Assembly: GCF_902499555.1 (NCBI RefSeq)
Contig: NZ_CABVMM010000016.1
Coordinates: 1-64,000 of the forward strand
Length of the DNA: 64,000 nucleotides
Direction of reading: 5' to 3'
Source: Mesonia oceanica
Lineage (GTDB): Bacteria > Bacteroidota > Bacteroidia > Flavobacteriales > Flavobacteriaceae
Shown here: positions 26,962 through 35,770 of the stretch, piece after piece
Position numbering within the stretch: the first letter of the stretch is position 1
Layout: each line of letters starts with the position of its first letter
Made by a program: the position numbers and the translations under genes
The notes under the pieces: generated by a model
Told to the model about the DNA's origin: nothing
The model's database searches: none
Seen by the model: the letters and a program-made list of their open reading frames with translations, nothing else

Positions 26962-26999
26962 AAACAGTAATTGAAATTTAGCGTTTCAGGTTAGATTTA
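26962..26999 (+). promoter_or_regulatory. Portable promoter module B
   Basis: AAACAGTAA (26962-26970), 21-base spacer, TAGATTTA (26992-26999). One base differs from the AAACCGTAA core of the other copies. It precedes the toxin-antitoxin pair starting at 27100, which also has its own TACATTTG box at 27088-27095. Confidence 0.5.
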
Positions 27000-27099
27000 T
27001 ACTGAATAAAATACAACTTGTGGGGTTATAAGTATCCGTGTACGTGTTGCTGAAAAAGGAAAAGTTGTCTTATTGGACTACTTTTTTTACATTTGTACT

Positions 27100-27441
27100 A
27101 TGAATAAAAAACGGGAACTTTATTTTTTCAAAAATTACTTTGAGGAATTTTACGAAGCCCAAGCTGATAAAGTAAAGAAGAAAATTATTTGGACTTTAAA
27201 GGTAATTGAAGAAATTGATCGAATTCCCGATATTTATTTAAAACATTTGAAAAACACGACTGGTCTCTACGAAATAAGAGTCCAGGTTGGAAATAACATT
27301 TTCAGAATTTTCTGCTTTTTCGACTTGGATAATATTGTGGTTGTTGGTAACGGATTTCAAAAGAAAACGCAAAAAACACCAAAACAACAAATTGAAAGAG
27401 CAGAACAAATAAAAAGAGAATACTATGAAAGCAAAAAATAA
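27100..27441 (+). CDS. RelE/HigB-like toxin (Gp49/DUF891 type)
   Basis: 113 residues from ATG 27100. Core segments YFEEFYEAQADKVKKKIIWT, LKNTTGLYEIRVQVGNNIFR and IFCFFDLDNIVVVGNGFQKK, then TQKTPKQQIERA, are typical of the HigB-like Gp49 toxins, which cleave mRNA on the ribosome. The TACATTTG box (27088-27095) ends only 4 bases before the ATG, so initiation may be leaderless. Toxin-first order with a 17-base overlap into the antitoxin gene. A paralogous pair lies at 36 kb. Confidence 0.88.
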   Translation: MNKKRELYFFKNYFEEFYEAQADKVKKKIIWTLKVIEEIDRIPDIYLKHLKNTTGLYEIRVQVGNNIFRIFCFFDLDNIVVVGNGFQKKTQKTPKQQIERAEQIKREYYESKK

Positions 27442-27733
27442 AAACCTGAAGAGTCTTGACCAGTTTGTCGATGAAAAGGTGGGAGAAAGAGGAACTGAAA
27501 AACGAGAGGCATTTGAAACAGAATATGACGCTTTCAAACTTGGTGTATTGATTCAGCAAGCCAGAGAGGATAAAGGTCTTACTCAAGAACAATTGGCAGA
27601 ATTAGCAGGAACAAACAAATCCTATATTTCAAAATTAGAAAGAAATTTAAAAGACATTCGATTTTCCACATTACAGAGAATTATCAACGAAGGATTAGGT
27701 GGACATTTAGATATTTCTATCAAATTTAAATAA
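27425..27733 (+). CDS. XRE antitoxin of the Gp49-type pair
   Basis: 102 residues with an XRE helix-turn-helix (about 38-90: IQQAREDKGLTQEQLAELAG, then TNKSYISKLERN). The overlap with the toxin gene implies coupled translation. Its counterpart at 36322-36612 shares the N-terminal EKVGERGTEKREAFE/EKGTERRDELD segment and the GLGGHLDISI/GLGGKVKISI ending, so the two loci are paralogous. Confidence 0.88.
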   Translation: MKAKNKNLKSLDQFVDEKVGERGTEKREAFETEYDAFKLGVLIQQAREDKGLTQEQLAELAGTNKSYISKLERNLKDIRFSTLQRIINEGLGGHLDISIKFK

Positions 27734-27805
27734 TGCTAAACACTCAAATAAATAAGCGACAGTGAGCTAAAAGAAAGGGATTAATAATAATTGATATTTT
27801 CATCA

Positions 27806-28584
27806 TTTTAGGTCATTGTGTAAATTTTCGCAATAATACTTATTTGCGTCATTCCGGGCCTGCCCGTCCGGCAGGCGTGCTCGACCCGGAATCTCATACC
27901 GAATTTTAAAAAAAGACTTTGAAGATGAGACCCTGAATCAGACCCGCCTCGCCGGCAGGCAGGCTCAGGGTGACGACAGATTGTGATGCTCCATTCCGGC
28001 ATACTTTTTATATCCGTAGCAAAACAAATCAATTCCGCAGCGCTGGATGTGTAGGATGGCCTAGCGCAGCGGTTGCCATCCGCAGGATAAGGAATTTGAT
28101 GTAGTTTTCAAGGATGTAAAAATAAGCCTAGCGTTTCCTGCCCGCCGGCAGGCGGGTTTGTTTCTTTTTTTGGCGATGAAAAAAAGAAAGGGATTATGAA
28201 TAGAATCTTTAATCTGATAATGTATTGAAAAATATAATCTAGAGAATAAGATTCTGAACTAGAATATTCAACCTAGTTAATCAACATTTCGACTCCGCTC
28301 AATGTGAGAATCCGGGGTGACGACGCCAGATTATAATTATTAGAGACGTTCATTCTAAAAGAGAAAATAGAATACCAACTTCAAGGCTGTCAATTCGAGT
28401 GGAAATCGGTGACGATTTTTGTATCGAGAATAAGTCTTGAAGTCAATAATTGATATCGGAATGTACGATAGATTGATAGCAATAATAAAGAACAAAGTTG
28501 AGGTTGATAGCAAGGTTGTTAGTAAGCATTTTAGGTCATTGAGTAAATTTTCGCAGAAAATTTGTATCTAAATGCTCCAAAATG
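27806..28584. repeat. Composite intergenic repeat block 1
   Basis: A mosaic of segments repeated elsewhere. It holds a GTCATTCCGGGCCTGCCCGT-type unit (27848-27970), an AAATCAATTCCGCAGCG... GGATGGCC unit (27992-28115) and a CCTGCCCGCCGGCAGGCGGG palindrome (28139 on). A long unit (about 28263-28515) is nearly identical to 31290-31475. A full 59-bp palindromic element follows at 28527-28584. No gene is supported in it. Confidence 0.8.
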
Positions 28585-28734
28585 AAACGCTTTAAACCTG
28601 GAATTTTTTACGGGATATCAATAGCATTGTTTTCAAGGATGAAAAAAAGAAAGGAATGTTATTACAACAAAACCAAACTTCTTGACCATCGTCAAGAAAA
28701 TTCGGTGAGCAAATCCCTAGCTTTGTCTTAAAAA

Positions 28735-29598
28735 ATGAACGCAAAAAAAGTATTGGTTGCTGGCGCCACCGGATATTTAGGTCAGTATTTGGTCAAAGAA
28801 TTGAAAAGACGAGGCTTTTGGGTAAGAATATTGATCCGTAGAGAAGCCCAAAAACAACTATTTACCAAGGTTGACGATATTTTTGTAGGTGAAATCACCC
28901 GTCCCGAAACCCTAAACGGAATCACGCAAAACATCGATTGGGTCATTTCTTCCGTGGGGATCACCCGGCAAAAAGATGGGTTAACCTATATGGATGTCGA
29001 TTACCAGGGCAATGCAAATTTGCTAAACGAAGCCTTAAAAGATCAGGTCGAAGCATTTCAATACATTTCAGCCATCAACGGAGATCAGCTAAGGCAGTTA
29101 AAAATCTTTGAAGCCAAAGAAAGATTTGTCGATGAATTAACCAATGCTGCTATTCAGCAAAGCATTATCCGCCCTAATGGTTATTTCTCTGATATGAAAG
29201 ACTTTTTAACAATGGCAAAAGGCGGCAGGGTTTACCTTTTTGGAGACGGAAAGCAACAGCTAAATCCCATTCACGGCGCAGATCTCGCCGAGTTTTGTGT
29301 CGATAAAATGATCGCCGGCAGCCCGGAAGAAAGCGTGGGCGGTCCCGATATTTTAAGTCAAAATCAACTCGCCAGCATCGCCTTGCAAGCCTGGAGCAAA
29401 CCCATTAAGATTTATCACTTGCCCGATTGGATAAGAAAAAGCATCATCTGGTCGTTAAGAACTTTTACCTCTTCTAAAACCTACGGACCCATTGAATTCT
29501 TTTTAACCGCAATGGCCAAGGATAATATCGCTCAAACCTATGGCACACATCATCTTAACGAGTTCTTTAAAGAAGAAGTGAACAAAGAAAAAGCATAA
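28735..29598 (+). CDS. NAD(P)-binding SDR-type oxidoreductase (atypical, NmrA/NDUFA9-like)
   Basis: 287 residues. The N-terminal VLVAGATGYLGQYLVKELKR is the GxxGxxG Rossmann loop (about 6-25). YISAINGD and the later FFLTAMAKDN fit extended/atypical SDRs that act as NAD(P)H sensors or epimerase-like enzymes. No clear YxxxK. It begins a three-gene cluster (with GNAT and AAA genes) that sits between two large copies of the composite repeat. Confidence 0.82.
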   Translation: MNAKKVLVAGATGYLGQYLVKELKRRGFWVRILIRREAQKQLFTKVDDIFVGEITRPETLNGITQNIDWVISSVGITRQKDGLTYMDVDYQGNANLLNEALKDQVEAFQYISAINGDQLRQLKIFEAKERFVDELTNAAIQQSIIRPNGYFSDMKDFLTMAKGGRVYLFGDGKQQLNPIHGADLAEFCVDKMIAGSPEESVGGPDILSQNQLASIALQAWSKPIKIYHLPDWIRKSIIWSLRTFTSSKTYGPIEFFLTAMAKDNIAQTYGTHHLNEFFKEEVNKEKA

Positions 29599-29610
29599 AA
29601 TAGAAGCCTA

Positions 29611-30147
29611 ATGATACTGGAAATTGATGACCAACTACAACTGAAAAAGTTAGAAAAAACCGATGCCGAAGTGATTTTTAGAACCATCGATAATCAGCGA
29701 GAATACTTGGGGAAATGGCTTCCGTTTGTTGCATTGACAAAAAAGCTAGCCGATACCCAAGCCTTTGTCGATACCGTGGTGAAAGCATCCGAAGAAAAAT
29801 CTGAATACGTATTCACCATTCTGAAGAATAGCGAATTCGTCGGACTTATTGGCTTGAATGGAACAGACAAAAGCAACCAAAAAACAGAAATAGGCTATTG
29901 GCTTTCCGAAGCATATCAAAAGCAAGGCATTATGACAAAATCGGTAGCCAAAATCTGTGAGTTTGCTTTTCAGGAACTCCAACTTAACCGCATCCAAATC
30001 AAGTGCGCGGTGGGAAATCACTCCAGCAGTAAAATTCCGCAAAGATTAGGCTTTACGCTCGAAGGAATACAAAGACAAGGAGAGCGCTTAACCGGAAATG
30101 TATTTACCGATCTGCAAATTTACAGCAAGTTAAAAAGCGATGATTAA
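29611..30147 (+). CDS. GNAT N-acetyltransferase (RimJ/RimL type)
   Basis: 178 residues. EIGYWLSEAYQKQGIMTKSV (about 91-110) carries the acetyl-CoA loop, and the IPQRLGFTLEGIQRQGERL region is the usual C-terminal motif. Family members acetylate protein N-termini or small molecules. It starts 12 bases after the SDR gene, so they are likely co-transcribed. A truncated relative lies at 32413-32676. Confidence 0.88.
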   Translation: MILEIDDQLQLKKLEKTDAEVIFRTIDNQREYLGKWLPFVALTKKLADTQAFVDTVVKASEEKSEYVFTILKNSEFVGLIGLNGTDKSNQKTEIGYWLSEAYQKQGIMTKSVAKICEFAFQELQLNRIQIKCAVGNHSSSKIPQRLGFTLEGIQRQGERLTGNVFTDLQIYSKLKSDD

Positions 30148-30167
30148 GCTAAAAACGAGCAAAAAGG

Positions 30168-30731
30168 ATGATTCCATTCAAACAACACCCCAATTTTCAC
30201 ATCATCACCGGCGGTCCCGGCGTAGGGAAAACCACCCTGTTAACGGAACTCCAAAACAGAGGATATCCCGTAGTTCCGGAAGTAGCGCGGCAACTGATTA
30301 AAGAACAGCAACAAGCCAACGGAGAAGCCTTACCGTGGAAAAATAAGGAATTGTACAAGCAACTAATGTTCGAGCGTTCCGTGGAAAGTTACGTGCAAAC
30401 CGAAAAACATAGAAACAACCGGAAGCCCGTATTTTTTGACCGCTCGTTTTTAGATACGCTCTGTTATGCCCAACTTATCGGTTCCGCAATTAGCGAAGAA
30501 ATGCAATCGTATGCGGAACATTGGAGGTACCATACGAAGGTTTTTATACTTCCGCCCTGGCAGGAAATCTACCAAACCGATCACCAACGCAAACAAGATT
30601 GGGATGAGGTGCTGTTAACGCATACCAAAATGAAAGAAACTTATAATCACTATGGCTATCAAACCATCGAAGTCCCCAAAACCGAAGCAAAAACCCGAGC
30701 AGATTTTGTATTGAAATATACTGGAGCATAA
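30168..30731 (+). CDS. Small AAA-type ATPase (AAA_28)
   Basis: 187 residues. Walker A is GGPGVGKTTL (about 14-23) and a Walker B-like FFDRSFLDTL lies near residue 88. The segment VVPEVARQLIKEQQQANGEA is characteristic of AAA_28 predicted nucleotide-binding proteins, which are often annotated as adenylate-kinase-like. No nuclease or membrane part. Last gene of the SDR-GNAT-AAA cluster. Confidence 0.85.
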   Translation: MIPFKQHPNFHIITGGPGVGKTTLLTELQNRGYPVVPEVARQLIKEQQQANGEALPWKNKELYKQLMFERSVESYVQTEKHRNNRKPVFFDRSFLDTLCYAQLIGSAISEEMQSYAEHWRYHTKVFILPPWQEIYQTDHQRKQDWDEVLLTHTKMKETYNHYGYQTIEVPKTEAKTRADFVLKYTGA

Positions 30732-31535
30732 AGCATTTTAGTTCATTGCGTGAATTTTCGCAATAAGGCTTATTTTGCGTCATTCCGGGCCTGCCCGTCC
30801 GGCAGACGGGCTCGACCCGTAATCTCATACCGAATTTTAAAAATAGACTTTGAAGATGAGACCCTGAATCAGGCTCAGATTGACGACACATTGTGATGCT
30901 CCATTCCGGCATACTTTTTATATCCGTAGCAAAACAAATCAATTCCGCAGCGCTGGGCGTAGAGGATGGCTTATCCAGTGTATTGCCATCTGCAGAATAA
31001 GGAGTTGGTGTAGTTTTTATCATTTTGGGGTCATTGAGTGAATTTTCGTAGAAAATTTATATCGAAATGTCACTAAAATGTAAACCGTATCATATAATAG
31101 ACTATGGCAATAATATAATTTATTGCTTATCGGTAATTTTCAATAAGGCTTATTTGCGTCATTCCGGGCCTGCCCGTCCGGCAGGCGGGCTTGACCCGGA
31201 ATCTCATACTGAATTTTAAAAATAGACTTTGAAGATGAGACCCTGAATCAGACCCGTCTCGCCGGCAGGCAGGTTCAGGGTGACGACGCCAGATTATAAT
31301 TATTAAAGACATTCATTATAAAACAGAAAATAGAATACCAACTTCAAGGCTTTCAATTCGAGTGGAAATCGGTGACGATTTTTGTATCGAGAATAAGTCT
31401 TGAAGTCAATAATTGATATCGTAATGTACGATAGATTCATAGCAATAATAAAAAACAAAGTTGAGGTTGTTAGCAAGCATTTTACGTCATTGAGTGAATT
31501 TTCGCAGAAAATTTGTATCGAAATGCCCTAAAATG
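30732..31535. repeat. Composite intergenic repeat block 2
   Basis: Contains the same units as block 1 in the same orientation, with full 59-bp palindromic elements at 31021-31080 and 31478-31535. The CCGGGCCTGCCCGTCCGGCA unit occurs twice (30780 and 31160 regions). The 31290-31475 unit is nearly identical to 28325-28515. The two blocks bracket the SDR-GNAT-AAA cluster. Confidence 0.8.
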
Positions 31536-31622
31536 AAAACCTCAAAACCACATTTTTTACAGAAATTTGACACCGACTCCAAAATAAACTTCAATCTAAT
31601 TCAGCAAAGCAAAAAAACAAAA

Positions 31623-32414
31623 ATGAAATACATACCCATACTTTTAATCCTTTGCACCTCTACGCTCCTCGGGCAAAACAGGTTCCAAAATAGTTACGAC
31701 AGTTTAAGACTCGAGGGCAGCACGACCCTTTACGACTATAAAAACAAACAATGGATCTTTACCGATGCGCAGGATGCCGAAATTCCCACGCTGCCCGCAT
31801 CCACTTTTAAAATCCCCAATTCCCTTATGCTGCTCGAACAAAAAGCAGTAAAGGACGAAAATGAAATCTATCAATGGGATGGAGAACCAAAATCACATTT
31901 TGGATTTCCGTTTAAAGTTTGGGAGCAAGACACCGATTTAAAAACCGCCTACAAGAACTCCACCATCTGGTTTTATGTAAAAGCTTCCCAAAAAATCAAA
32001 AGAAGCACCTATAAAAACCTGCTGAACAACATCAACTACGGAAATAACAAGCTAAGTGAAGCAGGAGATGATTTCTGGAATTATGGAAATTTTGCGATAT
32101 CCCCTAAAAATCAGGTCGAATTTTTAATCGATCTTTATGAAAACAAGCTACCTTTTTCTCAAGAAAATATGGAAAAGGTAAAAGAACTAATGATTTCAGA
32201 ACACAAGGAAAACTACACCTTTCGCGATAAAACCGGATGGACAAGAACCAACGGAAAAGACATCGGCTGGTGGGTAGGTTATCTCACCACTAAGGATAAT
32301 GTGTACTTTTTTGCCACCCGACTGACCAAAGCTATCGATGAAGAAAATCCAAATTTCTTTAGCGGAAGAAAGCAAGTCACCCAACAAATCCTCAAAGAAC
32401 TCAACGCCTACTAA
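31623..32414 (+). CDS. Class D (OXA-type) beta-lactamase
   Basis: 263 residues from ATG 31623, which starts a signal peptide (about 1-18). An upstream in-frame start at 31494 lies inside the palindromic repeat and is not credible. Class D motifs are catalytic Ser-x-x-Lys in PASTFKIPNS (S60-K63), an SxV-like NSTIW (about 112-116), YGN (139-141) and KTG (203-205). The expected periplasmic enzyme hydrolyses beta-lactams. It follows a repeat block and is followed by a truncated GNAT gene, so the locus has been rearranged. Confidence 0.9.
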   Translation: MKYIPILLILCTSTLLGQNRFQNSYDSLRLEGSTTLYDYKNKQWIFTDAQDAEIPTLPASTFKIPNSLMLLEQKAVKDENEIYQWDGEPKSHFGFPFKVWEQDTDLKTAYKNSTIWFYVKASQKIKRSTYKNLLNNINYGNNKLSEAGDDFWNYGNFAISPKNQVEFLIDLYENKLPFSQENMEKVKELMISEHKENYTFRDKTGWTRTNGKDIGWWVGYLTTKDNVYFFATRLTKAIDEENPNFFSGRKQVTQQILKELNAY

Positions 32415-32676
32415 AGACGAAATCGGACTTTGGCTACTTCCCGAATTTTGGGCACAGGGAATAATGACCGAGGCACTTCCTTTAATCACCCATTACAGAT
32501 TTAAACAACTTCACCTTCACCAAATGGAAGGTTTTGTAGAAACCGAAAACACCAATTACAAAAAAGCAATGGCCAAGCTCGTTTTTAAAGAAGAACGCAC
32601 CCTACAAGAAGCCGAATTTAAAAGCGGAAAACCCATAAACCTTGAGGATTTTATAAAAATGAATCCTAAAATTTAA
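32413..32676 (+). pseudogene. 5'-truncated GNAT acetyltransferase
   Basis: Directly at the stop of the beta-lactamase gene, a frame begins with KDEIGLWLLPEFWAQGIMTE and runs to MNPKI. This is the C-terminal half of a RimJ/RimL-type GNAT (acetyl-CoA loop, then a YKKAMAKLVFKEER tail). The N-terminal half is missing and replaced by the beta-lactamase gene end. An apparent ATG at 32338 lies inside that gene in another frame. The deletion junction is near 32413. Confidence 0.7.
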
Positions 32677-32773
32677 AAATAACTAATGATTTGTTTATAT
32701 ACGGGTTAATTTTTTAAGTATTGATAATTAATACCTTATAAGGTATTTTGTCGATTTTTTTAGCCTTTAGGGG

Positions 32774-32811
32774 AAACCGTAAGGAAGTTTGTATGGTTTT
32801 GGTTAGGTTTA
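32774..32811 (+). promoter_or_regulatory. Portable promoter module C
   Basis: AAACCGTAA (32774-32782), 21 bases, TAGGTTTA (32804-32811). The DUF4917 start codon at 32872 follows 60 bases later. It is preceded by TTTAGGGG, as in other copies. Confidence 0.65.
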
Positions 32812-32871
32812 TAAAGTATAAATAAGATTGATGTTTTTATACAATTTTTGTGTGTAATTAAAACCGATAAA

Positions 32872-33930
32872 ATGGAAATAGAAAAACTAATGACTTACCA
32901 AGAAGTTGTAGATTCTTTAAATAAGAAAAAAAGAAAAAAGCATTTATTATTTGGCAATGGATTTAGTATGGCTTTTGATAACAGTATTTTCTCGTATAAT
33001 GCATTAAGCAAATTTATAGAAGATAGTGGTGACCCAATGGTTGTAAAACTTTTCGAACGACTTAATACGAAGAATTTTGAATTAATAATGCAACAACTTG
33101 ATAACTTTTGTGAAATCGCTGACCTATTTAGTAATGATAAAACTTTAGTACCGAAGATAAAAGCAGTTACGGAACAGTTAAAAAAAAGTTTAATAGATGC
33201 AGTAAAAGAGCTACATCCTGAACACGTCTTCAAAATTCCTGATGAAAAAAGCGAATCTTGTATGAAATTTTTACAAGAGTATCTTTCTCGAGACGGATTG
33301 GTATTTTCAACAAATTACGATTTGCTTCTGTATTGGGTTTTAATGAGAAATCAAGTCAAAAATGCAATCGATGGATTTGGTCGAGATTTAGAAACTGATT
33401 TAGATAGTGGAGAATTCATTCCATCAGAGGAATTGGAATATTCCGAATTGAGATGGGGGAAATATAAAGAAGAAATGACCATATTCCATCTTCACGGAAC
33501 TTTGCCAATTTTTGATACCGGAATTAATATAGTAAAAGTGGAATACGATAACGCTCATTATCTTCTCGAAAATGTAAAGGAAAGAATTGACAATAAAGAA
33601 TATCCCATTTTTGTTACTGCTGGCAATGGAGAAGAAAAACTTAACCATATAATGCACAATAAATATTTAACTCATTGTTATGACCAATTATGTGCTATTG
33701 AGGGTTCGCTTATAACATTCGGTTTTAATTTTGGAAAATATGACTACCACATAATAAATGCCGTGAACAAAGCGGCTAAAATGGGGAAAAAAGTTAAGGA
33801 CAAACTTTGGAGTGTTTACATTGGAGTTTATTCCGATGAAGATTTGGAATATATTAATGAAATTAAAGACAAATTCAAATGCAAAGTAACACCATACAAT
33901 GCACGAACAGTTAACATTTGGAATAATTAA
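32872..33930 (+). CDS. DUF4917 family protein with SIR2-like Rossmann fold
   Basis: 352 residues from ATG 32872. Segments HLLFGNGFSMAFD (about 24-36), FSTNYDLLLYW (about 144-154) and FHLHGTL (about 205-211) follow the order seen in SIR2-like proteins: nucleotide loop, STNYD, LHG. A C-terminal FGFNFGKYDYHII follows. DUF4917 is a distant SIR2-like family often found alone in genomic islands and suspected of NAD-related defence functions. Placed in an island of toxins and nucleases behind a portable promoter, a phage-defence role is plausible but unproved. Confidence 0.75.
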   Translation: MEIEKLMTYQEVVDSLNKKKRKKHLLFGNGFSMAFDNSIFSYNALSKFIEDSGDPMVVKLFERLNTKNFELIMQQLDNFCEIADLFSNDKTLVPKIKAVTEQLKKSLIDAVKELHPEHVFKIPDEKSESCMKFLQEYLSRDGLVFSTNYDLLLYWVLMRNQVKNAIDGFGRDLETDLDSGEFIPSEELEYSELRWGKYKEEMTIFHLHGTLPIFDTGINIVKVEYDNAHYLLENVKERIDNKEYPIFVTAGNGEEKLNHIMHNKYLTHCYDQLCAIEGSLITFGFNFGKYDYHIINAVNKAAKMGKKVKDKLWSVYIGVYSDEDLEYINEIKDKFKCKVTPYNARTVNIWNN

Positions 33931-33954
33931 ATTAGAAAATGAAACTTTTAATTT

Positions 33955-34232
33955 ATGAAAAAAAGCTATTTGATTGGTTATGATTTAAATAAATCAGTCA
34001 AGACTATACAACACTAACACTAATCGAAGCGATTAAAGAATTAGGAATTTGGTGGCATTGTTTAGATAGTACTTTTATTGTTAAGTCATCGTCAACCACA
34101 ACTTTAATTAGAGACCATTTAAAACAATTTATTAATTCAAATGATGAACTTTTAGCGGTCTGCTTAACAGGAGAAGGAGCTTGGGCTGGATTTAGCAAAG
34201 AGTGCTCTGACTGGTTAAAGAATAACCTATAA
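33955..34232 (+). pseudogene. SinR-like (VapD/Cas2-fold) protein with a one-base frameshift
   Basis: ATG 33955 begins MKKSYLIGYDLNKS. After about 14 codons the matching continuation is in another frame: QDYTTL..LIEAIKELGIWW, then LDSTFIVKSSSTTTLIRDHL and LTGEGAWAGFSKECSDWLKN to TAA at 34230-34232. Joined, this is a complete about 90-residue SinR-like protein. The break lies at about 33997-34002 (AAATCAGTCAAG, where AAATCAGGTCAAG is expected). Either a real loss of function or a sequencing error in this window. Confidence 0.7.
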
Positions 34233-34252
34233 TAACTAAATAGAAAAATGAA

Positions 34253-34340
34253 TGTAAGTAATTGCTTGTTTTCGCTTACTTCTTAAAAATCGCGAGTATT
34301 TTTAGGTTGGTGTTGGCTTGCAGTTTACCGCTAACAAACG
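34253..34340. repeat. Structured post-gene segment, type seen also at 40184-40270
   Basis: GTAAGTAATTGCTTGTTTTC is followed by a hairpin (TAAAAAT 34284-34290 with ATTTTTA 34298-34304), then GGTTGGTGTTGGC and CGCTAACAAACG. The block at 40184-40270 has the same order: GGTAACAATTTGC, hairpin, GCAACG, CAAACACGTTGG. Such blocks follow single accessory genes in flavobacteria and resemble recombination or cassette boundaries. From 34341 to 34618 I find no supported gene. Confidence 0.4.
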
Positions 34341-34618
34341 TAAATTCTCATAGGCGAAACACTTTTGCATAAGTTTAAAAAACTACCAAAATCAATGATT
34401 CATTATTCATCTCATCAATTATCAAATCTGGTTGACTGGAATGTCCAGAAGCAATTCAATTATGTGAAAAAATATACTTTTAATACAAGTTTACGTTCAA
34501 AAATGCTATGGCGGATTCGGTTATGTCCAAATCCACTTGAAATTATTAACGCTAAGCTAAACATTTATAAATAAATTTTTTAATAATTCATTATTCCAAA
34601 ATTTGAAAAGACAGATAA

Positions 34619-35770
34619 ATGATTACTAGGCAAGACATTTTTATAAAAGTAATATTAGAAAGGCTTCCCAAAAATACTTGGATTAATCTTTTGGAAATTT
34701 ATCAAATAGTAGAAAGTAGCATCGATCATTTCGAACCAGGAGATTTGGAGCCATTGGCTGATTATAATCAACAGGAAAGGTGGAAACGAAATGTTAGAAA
34801 TGCTTTACAAACTCTTAAGGCAAAAGGTAATATTAAGTGGGACGGAAAGGCTAACTATTTTCTTGGAGTTAATTCTAATAGCGCAGAAAAAAAATCCACA
34901 AGCGAAAAATCTAAAACAGAATTAAGCAATACTGATAAATTATATGTGCAACGAGCAAAACTTGCTTTTCCCATTTTGGTAAGACAAGCTAGAGCTGGAA
35001 AGCCAATATTTTATTCTGATTTGGCTCAGGAAATTGGAATGTCGAATGCTCGTAATTTGAATTATGTATTGGGAGCTGTAGGTAATTGGATTAAAGAATT
35101 ACAAAAGAAGACTAATAAAAAAATACCATTATTAAACTTTATAGTTATCAATAAATCAGAAGAAATTCCAGGTTCTGGAATTGAAGAATTTAGTGAATAT
35201 TCTAATTTTCAATCGCTAAATAAAGGTCAAAAAAGAAAAGCAGTTGACAAAGTACTTACCGATATCTATTTATACAAAGATTGGTATTGGGTGTTAACCG
35301 AGCTTAATTTAAAACCTTTAGAAACAGATTTTGACCAAAAAATAAAAGAACCCAGACCAAATTACGGAGCAGGAGGGGAAAGTCAACAACACAAAGACTT
35401 CAAAAATTATATTGCTGATAATCCAAAACTTTTGGGACTTTCATCAAAACTAATAGGTATTACAGAATATGAATTACCTTCAATGGATTTGATAGATGTA
35501 GTTTTTAAAAACAAAGATGAAATAATCGGTATTGAGGTAAAGTCATATATTTCCAATTCTGCTGATATTCAAAGGGGATTATTCCAATGTGTAAAATATA
35601 AAGCTTTATTAGAATCAGAGCAGATAGTTAATGACCATATTCCAAATAGTAGAGTAATACTAGCTTTAGAAAAGGAATTACCAAATAATCTAATTGCAGT
35701 AAAAAATCAATTAGGAATAGAGGTTTATGAATATAAAAGAAATATAAAAAAGTTACAAAACAATCATTAA
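34619..35770 (+). CDS. Lone PD-(D/E)XK-type nuclease with winged-helix N-terminus
   Basis: 383 residues. The N-terminal about 80 residues look like an Mrr_N-type winged helix (KVILERLPKNTWINLLEIYQ, then ERWKRNVRNALQTLKAKG). A central helical part follows. The C-terminal domain has MDLIDVVFKNKDEIIGIEVKSY (about 299-320), a D-x-(D/E)-x-K core, then QRGLFQCVKYKALLE, typical of restriction-endonuclease-like folds. There is no methyltransferase neighbour, so it could be a modification-dependent (type IV) restriction enzyme or another defence nuclease. That is inference. Confidence 0.65.
   Translation: MITRQDIFIKVILERLPKNTWINLLEIYQIVESSIDHFEPGDLEPLADYNQQERWKRNVRNALQTLKAKGNIKWDGKANYFLGVNSNSAEKKSTSEKSKTELSNTDKLYVQRAKLAFPILVRQARAGKPIFYSDLAQEIGMSNARNLNYVLGAVGNWIKELQKKTNKKIPLLNFIVINKSEEIPGSGIEEFSEYSNFQSLNKGQKRKAVDKVLTDIYLYKDWYWVLTELNLKPLETDFDQKIKEPRPNYGAGGESQQHKDFKNYIADNPKLLGLSSKLIGITEYELPSMDLIDVVFKNKDEIIGIEVKSYISNSADIQRGLFQCVKYKALLESEQIVNDHIPNSRVILALEKELPNNLIAVKNQLGIEVYEYKRNIKKLQNNH

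Noticed and set aside
30544-31023. A 159-codon open frame on the minus strand
   Set aside because: It lies over the end of the AAA gene and over composite repeat block 2. Its protein repeats peptides from other repeat copies (CRTGRPGMTQ), so it is a by-product of the repeat sequence.
31127-31312. 61-codon minus-strand and similar plus-strand frames in repeats (also 27808-28032, 42968-43153)
   Set aside because: All are translations of the same CCGGGCCTGCCCGTCC repeat unit and have no gene-like context.
31494-31622. Upstream in-frame start for the beta-lactamase
   Set aside because: It begins inside a 59-bp palindromic element, and the ATG at 31623 starts a proper signal peptide.
34365-34574. 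69-codon plus-strand frame before the lone nuclease
   Set aside because: No family resemblance, no promoter of its own, AT-biased residues; treated as chance.
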